From: Branchiostoma belcheri
Lineage: Eukaryota; Chordata; Leptocardii; Amphioxiformes; Branchiostomatidae
Direction of reading: 5' to 3'
Length of the DNA stretch: 64,000 bases
NCBI RefSeq assembly: GCF_001625305.1
Contig: NW_017803846.1
Coordinates: forward strand, 126,773-190,772
Shown here: in pieces, positions 43,401 to 48,831 of the stretch
Numbering within the stretch: position 1 is the stretch's first letter
Layout of the letters: each line of letters starts with the position of its first letter
The notes under the pieces: generated by a model
Seen by the model: the letters and a program-made list of their open reading frames with translations, nothing else
What the model was told of the DNA's origin: nothing
Databases searched by the model: none
Translations under genes and position numbers: made by a program

Positions 43401-46400
43401 GTTATTTACAGACTCAAATGTGAGGAGCCCAATTGTAACAACACCTACATTGGAGAGACAAGTCGACCGCTTAAAGTAAGGTACAAAGAACATTGCCGAC
43501 CTAGTGCCAACGGCTACTCCTCAGCTATTTTCCACCACCTACAACACAACCAGGGTCACTCTTTCAAACTCGAGTCCACGGATGTCTTAGACCGCGAAAC
43601 ACGCTGGTGGGAACGGGGTGTTAAAGAGGCAATATATGAAAGAATATACAACCCCACCCTCAACAGGGAAGGGGGGCTACGGGTCGATCTTTCCGGCACT
43701 TGGGATTTGGCACTCCCAGCCCCGAGGACAGACAACACTTAAGCTCCTGTCCTGTATAACAGGAGCTTTCAGACTAATTTGCATCATCTTGTCTTGAATT
43801 GTCTGACTTTTGTTCCTTTTTCGACTTCCAAAAATTTGTCTTCACTTTATTTGCATATCAATCAACAGGTTGTGTATATAAACCTGCTTTCCCCGCTGGT
43901 CTCTCAGTCACTGACGAAAGCTAGTGGATACTAGCTGAAACGTCTGACGTTTTCAAAATCATATCCAGTTGCTTGAGTAACTGTTTTTTGGCATATCGTA
44001 TTACCTGGATGTCTAACCTTCATCGACGTAACAGTAACTGTTGTTCAACCAATCAAAGGAGACTGGCCAGGTTGGTAAGGGACTGTACGATATTTACCGG
44101 GGGGGAGGGCCAGTCGTCTGAGGGGGGAGGGCCTAGGAAAAAAATTTTGAGCCGGGGGAGGGCCTAGGAAAAAATATTTTAATTTGGGGGAGGGCCTAGG
44201 TAAAATTTTTTCCAAGATCCCTTTAACTCTACAACATTTTATACACATTCAAAACATGATTAAACGTCTGTCCCGTACATATCGTAGCGATTTTCCAGTC
44301 ATTGAAATCGGCAGAATTTTACGTTCCATCCCTATTATTATAATGTATTCGCCCAAATCTCCCACAGTCCCCTTCAAAATCTTGCATTTTTTGCCAGAAT
44401 CGGCGAAACTGGACTACACAGTCAAATTACATGGATTAAAATCGCGTCAATCGAAACAAAACCGATCAAAAATGTAGCGAAGGCTTGTCTGTAGATTTTG
44501 AAAATTAATTTTCGCCGTTCAACGCTCCCTTCCCAGAGGCGTGCGTGCGTGCGTCGGCAAAGGTCCCGCTGGTCCCGCCTCGCAACTCGCTCGAACTTCT
44601 CGGCGTGTCGGATGTCGACGGATTAATTTGGTATTTTTCTTAAACCAAGGACTATTTTAACATTTATATCTATGTCCCTCCAAAGTTAATTGAAAACAAC
44701 ACCTAAGTTGGCAATATTGTTTCCCTGTTTGTAATAAAATTGACGGGGAAGAAGTTCGTGGACGAAAGGTAGGCTAGATAGAGGATTATTTCGATTACAC
44801 TGACTGACCATAACGTTACTGACTTTAATTTATAGCTCGATGTACCAGCGAAATTTGCCAAATTTGCCCCTCAACATGCAAAACATGGGTTGAAATTCAA
44901 AATTTTTCCGGGGGGGACATGCCCCCCCCCCAAAAAAGCCCGGCCTACTCGGGCTCTAGTGGCGCCTGCGGCGCTTCATGCGGGGTAAATTTTCAATCAA
45001 AATCTCGTCCTCCCCATACGAAATTTCACTCTCTATGATTCACGCCGGGGGGAGGGCCTAGGAAAAATTTTTTGAGCCGGGGGGAGGGCCTAGGAAAATT
45101 TTTTTTGACCTGGGGGGAGGGCCTAGGAAAATTTTTTTTACGGTACCCCCGGACGACCGCCCCCCCTCCCCGGTAAATATCGTACAGTCCCTAATGAGGA
45201 TGATTGTTGTATGCCTGTGAAGCCTCAGGCAAAAAAACTGACTTACATGTTTCCCCGGTAAACTGGTCTAACGGTAAAATTCAGCGCCTTCAAACTTTGC
45301 GCATGACGTGCATTAGAAGCCTAAAACCTCCATGGGAAACATTGTGAAGGGCTCCTTTTGGGAAACATTGTGGTGGTTGCTGGTGTCAATTGATTTTGGT
45401 GCCCATTTCCACACCAGATGGATCAGGATGGGTTAGGAGCAACAGGGAGGCGTTCCTAATTTTTGGGACGGCTGTCTGGGGCAAGTTTGTGGGCAGCCAA
45501 CTGTGTTCGGACTACAAGGATGGCAGTTTTCCGTTTAGGACGGGCAGAGACAGTGCATTTTTATGGTAGAAGCCTTGATGAAATCAAAATGATACATAGA
45601 GAATACGACACGGGGTATTCAGTATCGTCCGAGGTACTAGCCCGACCGCGCGTCGGATCGGCCGATGGTAGAAGGGTATTTATGTCATACCCACCCAAGA
45701 AAACATGCCTTTTAATGCGAAATAAGCGAAAATTTGGTGTCCCTAAACCCAAAAAATGCAACAATATCAATTGCGATGTCCGAATTTTGTATTCGAATTT
45801 TTGAAAGCGGTGCATGCGGTTAAGGTGAAACGCGTTCAAATTATTCTATGGAACATTTGGAAGCCCGGGCCGTACGTGTTAAGAATCCCCGGGCCGTACC
45901 GCTAGTTATCACACGGGCCGGAACACCCGTATCGAACGTAATCGCGGCCCAGGTATGACATAAATCTTGGTATTCACTTCTGCTCTGTTTTATTATCTGT
46001 AGGCTGCCAAGAACCAGGTTACCACTATTCTACACCACCAGAAGAAGGAAAGGGAGCAGGAGAAAAAACTGTATGGGTCCATGTTTGAGAAGATGGCTGC
46101 TCAGGGTTGTGAGGTGGTAAGGATAGCGTGACCAGTCTATTTTTGCTTTTACTCTACATATTCTGTAACAGTTGGTGGAAGGTCAGGGGAAAATGAATCC
46201 CTGCCACCTTGTCTTGTTGCAGTTTTCAACTTCAGTGGTTTGCTTCCTTGTTACATTATAGTCTTAAAGTCCTAAACTTGCAATAATCGACGGCAATTAC
46301 ATTGTACAAGTGACAATCTTGCTTTAAAAGAAGACTTGTAAAAAAAAAAGGACTTGGTGCAAGCACGTCTAACCCCCGGTTGGGGAAAGTTAATGTTAAA

Positions 46401-46725
46401 TTCGGTTTTTTAAAAAAAACACCCCCCATGGGAATGCAAAAAAGTATTGAAACTGGTTGAAATTAAAATAAAATGAGATGTATTAGCCACCATTCTGAGA
46501 AGATGAAATTGTTACACATACAAGACCAAAGACATCACTGTATGTGAAGTGAATGTTGCCATGATTATCTGTTGTTAAATGTATAATATAATTTATCTTT
46601 TTTTGTAGGACAGTAGAGGTAAACATGGTGGTGACTCCAACAAACTGGAGGGAAGAGAGATGGATGGGGCAGATAAGGACATCACCATGAAAAATGACAA
46701 GGACTCAGCTGCAGGAGAACCTTAA
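13237..46725 (+). CDS. FKBP4: FKBP51/52-type peptidyl-prolyl isomerase, HSP90 co-chaperone (complete)
   Basis: Ten exons (13237-13474, 25158-25256, 26594-26758, 29272-29343, 30312-30490, 32806-32889, 35980-36171, 37509-37637, 46003-46116, 46609-46725) join in phase to 462 residues, against 457-459 for human FKBP5 and FKBP4. FK1 (about 29-133) keeps the drug/proline pocket: Y53, F63, D64, V82-I83, W86, Y109, I118, F126. FK2 (about 145-250) is degenerate; the tryptophan position is Val in EGVDYAV. Three TPRs (about 260-385) keep carboxylate-clamp residues in [10 protein letters not shown] and [11 protein letters not shown], so HSP90 MEEVD binding is expected. A basic helix ([18 protein letters not shown]) and an acidic tail follow. 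All introns are GT-AG. The start has G at -3 and +4. It most likely represents the single pre-duplication homologue of vertebrate FKBP4 and FKBP5, so the symbol is approximate. Confidence 0.96.
13475..13787. other. FKBP intron 1 start with hAT-like fragment
   Basis: Contains a truncated relative (about 13684-13780) of the element at 24617-24929: CAGGGCGCGAAATTC then GTGCACTGGTGCACCCAACC. Confidence 0.55.
14400..14745 (+). repeat. tRNA-derived SINE
   Basis: A perfect Pol III B box GGTTCGAACCC lies at 14470-14480, followed by the body block GCCCTTGGGAAAGGCACTTT and GGACGTTAAATGGAGGTCCC. A second relative is at 30856-31110. The A box is poorly preserved. Confidence 0.65.
15068..15991. mobile_element. 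TIR element with subterminal CCGTTAAGCGTT iterons
   Basis: The ends share AAGAGGGYCTGCATG in inverted orientation. Inside both ends lie roughly 34-bp iterations containing AATTTACCGTTAAGCGTTG, about five on the left (15112-15250) and three on the right (15880-15965). No transposase is seen. Confidence 0.6.
17605..18633. mobile_element. hAT-like element, 5-bp target duplication
   Basis: Ends CAGTGTTTCTGCCAGGCG and its inverse, flanked by CAAAC on each side, inside family O. The interior includes CGCCTTCGGCGCTC-type GC palindromes. Its middle portion recurs inverted at about 22310-22400. Confidence 0.65.
18690..19440 (+). pseudogene. Degenerate non-LTR retrotransposon reverse transcriptase (CR1/L2/Jockey-like)
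   Basis: Translation shows the catalytic YADD box in [11 protein letters not shown], then [16 protein letters not shown] and [11 protein letters not shown], the standard RT palm-to-thumb region of this clade. Several stops and frameshifts follow ([17 protein letters not shown]). Truncated at both ends. Confidence 0.7.
19441..19900. other. FKBP intron 1, nothing recognised
   Basis: No exon or named repeat seen. Confidence 0.4.
19940..21130. repeat. Cluster of alternating GTCCC-AACC-GTGCC half-sites
   Basis: Three clusters (19940-20095, 20490-20775, 21025-21120) hold about 22 copies of a 15-bp motif close to GTCCCAAACCGTGCC, mostly in alternating orientation with 16-30 bp spacing, so neighbours form imperfect palindromes. 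Open frames on both strands follow from the repeats. No known element or protein site is recognised. Confidence 0.75.
21363..22197 (+). repeat. Family B segment, first copy of a duplicated 0.84-kb block
   Basis: Nearly identical to 22577-23424. Differences visible by eye are one base in an A-run and a 16-base block (TTTAAGTGGCTCCCAT) present only in the second copy. It ends in an A/T-rich TAAAATGAAATAAAA tail. Confidence 0.85.
22557..22576. other. Assembly gap (20 N)
   Basis: Twenty Ns immediately before the second copy of the duplicated block. Confidence 1.
22577..23424 (+). repeat. Family B segment, second copy of the duplicated block
   Basis: Begins at the first base after the gap and repeats 21363-22197. 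May be a real tandem duplication or an unmerged haplotype. Confidence 0.85.
23766..24492. mobile_element. DNA element with CTTTAGACTGACGA ends
   Basis: Inverted ends GCCG-N-CTTTAGACTGACGA, with further copies of TCTTTAGACGG inside. No transposase is visible. Confidence 0.55.
24617..24929. mobile_element. hAT-like MITE, 313 bp
   Basis: Begins CAGGGCTCAAAGT and ends CAAGCCCTG, flanked by CTACT on both sides. Rich in GGTGCACCAGTGCACC palindromes. Confidence 0.62.
25158..25256 (+). CDS. FKBP4: FKBP exon 2 (FK1 active-site core)
   Basis: Acceptor TTTCAG, donor GTGATT. Encodes [18 protein letters not shown] and PQYAYGKRG, including the pocket residues V-I, W and Y. Confidence 0.96.
25257..25790. 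other. FKBP intron 2, 5' part
   Basis: Includes a copy of the recurrent GGGAGCATGCACCCGGACCC block at about 25490-25560. Otherwise nothing recognised. Confidence 0.45.
25795..26540 (+). repeat. Minisatellite, about 20-bp GTGTACAGGGGTGCAGGTG unit
   Basis: Roughly 35 variant units, with a higher-order duplication of about 78 bp at 26246-26400. Long open frames on both strands here are artefacts. The array ends about 50 bp before FKBP exon 3. Confidence 0.85.
26594..26758 (+). CDS. FKBP4: FKBP exon 3 (FK1 end, linker, FK2 start)
   Basis: Acceptor CCTCCAG, donor GTAAGT. Encodes [20 protein letters not shown], then [15 protein letters not shown]. The exon lies about 50 bp beyond a large minisatellite. 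Confidence 0.96.
26938..27650. mobile_element. Family C DNA element, copy 2
   Basis: Diverged match to 6774-7549: CCCCCCTTAGCAATGCCCTAG, AACTCGAACACC, AACATCACACGGTAGG and an end GATCGGTC. In FKBP intron 3. Confidence 0.65.
27655..27930 (-). repeat. Repeat family O fragment, inverted
   Basis: Reverse complement matches 16920-17130, including the TTCACCTTCACTTAAC block and an ATGCAAAT octamer. Confidence 0.6.
27931..29271. other. FKBP intron 3, 3' part
   Basis: No exon seen. A GGTACAGGTCCGAACCTGTACC palindrome-like stretch near 28665 resembles one at 23550-23600. Confidence 0.4.
29272..29343 (+). CDS. FKBP4: FKBP exon 4 (FK2)
   Basis: 72 bp; acceptor TGTTACAG, donor GTAAGT. Encodes [18 protein letters not shown] then YIVGET. 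It joins exon 3 through a split Ile codon. Confidence 0.93.
29344..30311. other. FKBP intron 4
   Basis: Nothing recognised apart from a diverged TTTCAAAATTTTCAGA block (30140-30200) related to the recurrent GGGGGAGCATGC family. Confidence 0.4.
30312..30490 (+). CDS. FKBP4: FKBP exon 5 (FK2 end)
   Basis: The phase selects the acceptor TTCTCAG over a CTACAG six bases later. Encodes [17 protein letters not shown] to [12 protein letters not shown]; donor GTTGGA. Confidence 0.94.
30593..32640 (+). repeat. Diverged 55-60-bp minisatellite split by an insertion
   Basis: Units of the type CTGAAGGGCAGTTATACTGG followed by CTATATAGATACAGATACAG occupy 30593-30850 and 32040-32640. The 1.2 kb between holds a SINE and other inserted sequence. 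Confidence 0.7.
30856..31110 (+). repeat. tRNA-derived SINE, second copy
   Basis: Starts with an A-box-like TGGCATAGTGGTAGAGCC and contains GTGCCCTTGGGAATGGCACT, shared with the SINE at 14400. Confidence 0.6.
32806..32889 (+). CDS. FKBP4: FKBP exon 6 (TPR1 start)
   Basis: 28 codons, [20 protein letters not shown] to TTFFK; acceptor GGTCTAG, donor GTTAGT. Collinear with KESWEM in vertebrate FKBP51/52. Confidence 0.94.
34302..34661 (+). mobile_element. Non-LTR retrotransposon 3' tail insertion
   Basis: Absent from family A copy 1. Its end, GGGGAATGAACATGCAATAAA followed closely by family A sequence, is typical of a LINE 3' end with poly(A) signal; flanked by TATTA on both sides. Confidence 0.5.
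34777..35149. mobile_element. MITE with GGCCACACC TIRs and TTA target duplication
   Basis: 373 bp between GGCCACACCAATTTAATT and its inverse, flanked by TTA. Family A copy 1 at about 555-570 preserves the uninterrupted site (ACTTTAACTTTATAG). The 3-bp TTA/TAA duplication is the signature of PIF/Harbinger-type transposition. Confidence 0.82.
35980..36171 (+). CDS. FKBP4: FKBP exon 7 (TPR1-TPR2)
   Basis: 64 codons; [19 protein letters not shown], then [15 protein letters not shown] with the clamp Asn, ending NHCSK. Acceptor GTACAG, donor GTCAGT. Confidence 0.96.
36651..37033. mobile_element. Related MITE in FKBP intron 7
   Basis: Starts GGCCACACCGATTTAATTTT, ends with the inverse (last base changed), inner ATGGATGACATCC repeats, flanked by TAA on both sides. 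Confidence 0.78.
37509..37637 (+). CDS. FKBP4: FKBP exon 8 (TPR2-TPR3)
   Basis: 43 codons; [18 protein letters not shown] with the clamp Lys and Arg, then VLKIDPNNK. Acceptor TTCCACAG, donor GTTTGT. Confidence 0.96.
37667..37960. mobile_element. Truncated relative of the same MITE group
   Basis: Left end GGCCATGTTGATTTAATTA and GGATGACATCC, as in 59309-59707; the right end is lost. Begins about 30 bp after the FKBP exon 8 donor. Confidence 0.55.
38197..38640 (+). repeat. Repeat family E, copy 1
   Basis: Matches 41027-41450: AACAGATCACACAGAG, AAATTATCCATCCTTTGGG, CTCCACCCATCCTGTAAA. Confidence 0.7.
38690..39375 (-). repeat. Repeat family O, inverted copy
   Basis: Runs from the TCTGTCTGTGAACAGCATAA end through CCCCTGGTGGCTTTTG to AAGGTATGAGG. 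Carries four to five octamer matches (ATGCAAAT or ATTTGCAT) at 39090-39300. Confidence 0.7.
39540..40010 (+). pseudogene. Non-LTR retrotransposon RT C-terminal fragment (CR1/L2-like)
   Basis: Encodes [31 protein letters not shown] and [20 protein letters not shown], the conserved region after the RT domain in this clade. One in-frame stop near 39693; ends at 40010. Confidence 0.72.
40011..41026. other. FKBP intron 8, nothing recognised
   Basis: No exon, RNA or named repeat visible. Confidence 0.4.
41027..41450 (+). repeat. Repeat family E, copy 2
   Basis: About 85% identical by eye to 38197-38640. Confidence 0.7.
42155..42196 (-). ncRNA. Hammerhead-like ribozyme core, left arm
   Basis: Inverted identical copy of the core at 43911-43951: CTGACGA at 42196-42190 and GAAA at 42170-42167 on the minus strand. 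Confidence 0.55.
42365..43129 (-). pseudogene. Penelope-like RT end plus GIY-YIG endonuclease, left copy
   Basis: 254 open codons. [20 protein letters not shown] is the conserved segment after the Penelope RT domain. The [14 protein letters not shown] block combines the Cys pair and the YIG half of the GIY-YIG nuclease, with Arg and Glu in VRYKEH. The protein would nick target DNA for retrotransposition. 5'-truncated at the palindrome junction; open frame continues upstream as RNLRFEV. No RT catalytic region. Confidence 0.82.
43107..43742 (+). pseudogene. GIY-YIG endonuclease, right copy
   Basis: Open frame identical over about 197 residues to the left copy, from [16 protein letters not shown] to the shared end [10 protein letters not shown]. 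The first 15 residues are junction sequence. It contains the same TYIGET nuclease core. Confidence 0.82.
43911..43951 (+). ncRNA. Hammerhead-like ribozyme core, right arm
   Basis: CTGACGA (43911-43917) matches the CTGANGA box. Stem II is AGCTAGT/ACTAGCT (43919-43925 with 43930-43936), GAAA is at 43937-43940, then a short stem III ACGT/ACGT. Stem I could not be drawn convincingly. Hammerhead motifs are documented in Penelope-like terminal repeats. Confidence 0.55.
44079..45191. mobile_element. TIR element with GGGACTGTACGATATTTACC ends, TAA duplication
   Basis: Ends are inverted repeats, flanked by TAA. Each end carries three subterminal GGGGGAGGGCCTAGGAAAA units. A relative fragment begins at about 23627. 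Interior holds a GGGGGGGACATGCCCCCC block (44915). No transposase. Confidence 0.72.
45580..45965. repeat. Repeat family D, copy 2
   Basis: Shared blocks with 12575-13033 in rearranged order, ending GGCCCAGGTATGACATAAAT about 40 bp before FKBP exon 9. Confidence 0.65.
46003..46116 (+). CDS. FKBP4: FKBP exon 9 (TPR3 end, basic helix)
   Basis: 38 codons; [16 protein letters not shown] and [14 protein letters not shown]. Acceptor TCTGTAG, donor GTAAGG. A family D repeat ends about 40 bp before the acceptor. Confidence 0.95.
46609..46725 (+). CDS. FKBP4: FKBP exon 10 (acidic tail, stop)
   Basis: 38 codons plus TAA at 46723-46725; a charged, unstructured tail ending KDSAAGEP. Acceptor TTTGTAG. 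Confidence 0.93.
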   Translation, partial: DSRGKHGGDSNKLEGREMDGADKDITMKNDKDSAAGEP

Positions 46726-46846
46726 TGCACACAACTAACATGTACATGTGTAGGACAGTCCTGTTCCTTTATCTTTGCACAATAATGATCTTTATTTGCA
46801 TGTGTTAAGGTTTTCATTGATGTTGAGACACTGGAACTAGTTGACA

Positions 46847-46852
46847 AATAAA
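46847..46852 (+). terminator. FKBP4: FKBP polyadenylation signal
   Basis: The first AATAAA after the FKBP stop, 122 bp downstream. Confidence 0.7.
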
Positions 46853-46872
46853 CAATAACAGTCTACATTGAA

Positions 46873-48023
46873 TTCCGTGTTTCCATATTGTCTTATCGCT
46901 AAGAAATTTTGCTTCATCCTGAGCAACTTCTTACGAAAGATTTTTTACAAACTTTGGTAATGGACTGTATGCTTTAATGTGTCTAACTCTAATGTCATGA
47001 CAATGTCAAATCTGATCTCAGTGTACTCTTTGTGCTTTGTTCAACATTGTACTACTATATGTGCTTTATTAAACATTGTACTAAGTGCTTTGTTCAACAT
47101 TGTACTATAATGATTACTACCAACAACTTTCATGTGAAAGCATGACAAGTAATGCATTGATAGCCAGAATTTGGAGACCTCATTCCGCCATTAAATATTT
47201 AAAGCTTTGAAATTTGTCTTTTGCCTCAGTTCAGGTAATCCATTGTTTTTTTGTTTTACAAAACTCCTGACCAAACTCCATCACAGTATAGCCTCCTTCG
47301 CAGATTAGCTTCTGAGGCGGTGACATTCATTTTTTTCGGGAGTGATGCAAGTCCCTCTGCGGCATAACTCGTGTCGCTCCAAAAAAAATTGATGCCGCCG
47401 TCTCAGAAGTCTGCGTAAGTACCTATGGTTTGCCATGATTACTGCCGCTATATATTTTTCCCACATTCTTAGCCTTTCATCTGATACAAAATATACACCT
47501 GCACAGTAGTGGTGTTCTCGGTTCACTGAGAAAGTAATAGACTTCCTTTGACATTGACAGGGTCAGACTGCATTCTGCAATGTTGGGTCAGACTGCATTC
47601 TGCAATGTTTCTTTCATACCTGGATTAAAACTACACTAGTTACAGTGTGTAGTTAAGCCCCATTCTTGATAATTTGAAAGCAAGAAAGCTAAGGTTTGGT
47701 ACAGAGAGAATCATAGTATTGTAGTAACTATGATTCTCACTTAAGTGCATCTCTTGTACACTCACGATCCTGCTTGGTCTGTGATTGACAAATTTGTCTC
47801 CAAAATTGTTTTGAACAAAAACATTTTGTTGGTAAAATTCTGTTGAAGAATATTCCCAGATTTGGTACTAATAGGCTGGGGCCCTTAATGATAGCTCACT
47901 TCTCTTGAAACCATATATTATAACGGGATTTAATAAAAAAAAGGTAGATATGGACTAAACCTTCATTTAAATAATTGCAAAGTTGAAGCATATGTAAAAA
48001 GTTGTTCACACAAAAACAAAACA
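46873..48023. other. FKBP downstream intergenic
   Basis: No gene seen. At 47308-47412 a short inverted repeat (CTTCTGAGGCGGTGACAT versus inverse CTTCTGAGACGGCGGCAT) forms a roughly 105-bp hairpin, possibly a tiny MITE. Confidence 0.5.
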
Positions 48024-48825
48024 AGAGTTCCGAGATCTCATATCTCCATGAAATATGGGCTTGATATGTAAATGTAAATTTCTTCTTTAATTATGCAAAT
48101 GACCTCTGCATTAACATGATATATGCATCGTGATCTTAACTTTTGATTAACTTAAAGATGTCCCAAGTATGACATTCCCATCATTCACCATTGAGAAATC
48201 ATAGATTTTTTGCATTAATTATGCAAATAAGGTCACCATTTGCATAATTAGTATCTGTTGATGTTCCATCTGCCATAGGTTACATACATTACATGTATGC
48301 AAGTTCTATAATGTAAAACACTGTAATTATAGAATTTCCTCATTAATCATGCAAATAAAGTCCTCATTTGCATAATTTGCACTTAATTATGTACATCTCT
48401 CTGTCAGATAGCTACACACCAAAAATGATGAAAATACGCTGTTCCTATCTGGACTTACTGGCTTTCAAAGATTTCGCCCGAAAGTCCCCTGCAGTTCCTG
48501 AACAAGCTGCTAGGGGGACCAAACCCACACCACTTATTCCTGACAGGAAAAGCTATCTGTCACCAAAAATTCAAGACCATAGCATGTTCAGGACCAAAGA
48601 TACAAAAACCGGAAGTTCTGCTGCAGTACCAAGGTCATCCACCAGGAGGCCCATATTTGACCTTGACCTTTGTCTTCCTAAGACTTATCAGCATACCAAA
48701 TATCATCACAATCCATAAAGGCGTTATGAAGTTATGCTGACTACAAAGTTGCGGAAACACACACAGACACACAGACAGACGCCGCCAAAAACAATACCTC
48801 CATTTTTCATGGAGGTAACAATATG
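48024..48825 (+). repeat. Repeat family O, near-complete copy
   Basis: From GTTCCGAGATCTCATATC to TTTTTCATGGAGGTAAC, with five octamer matches between 48090 and 48380, then CTGCTAGGGGGACCAAA and TCTGCTGCAGTACCAAGG. Confidence 0.75.
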
Positions 48826-48831
48826 CAGCAA

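Larger units (their letters stand above)
42113..43995. mobile_element. Head-to-head Penelope-like element palindrome
   Basis: Two partial Penelope-like copies face away from a junction near 43146. Arms of about 848 bp (42113-42960 and 43147-43995) are nearly perfect inverted repeats. The left copy carries a further 186 bp of upstream coding sequence. Each encodes the C-terminal GIY-YIG endonuclease and a terminal block with hammerhead-like boxes. Confidence 0.85.
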
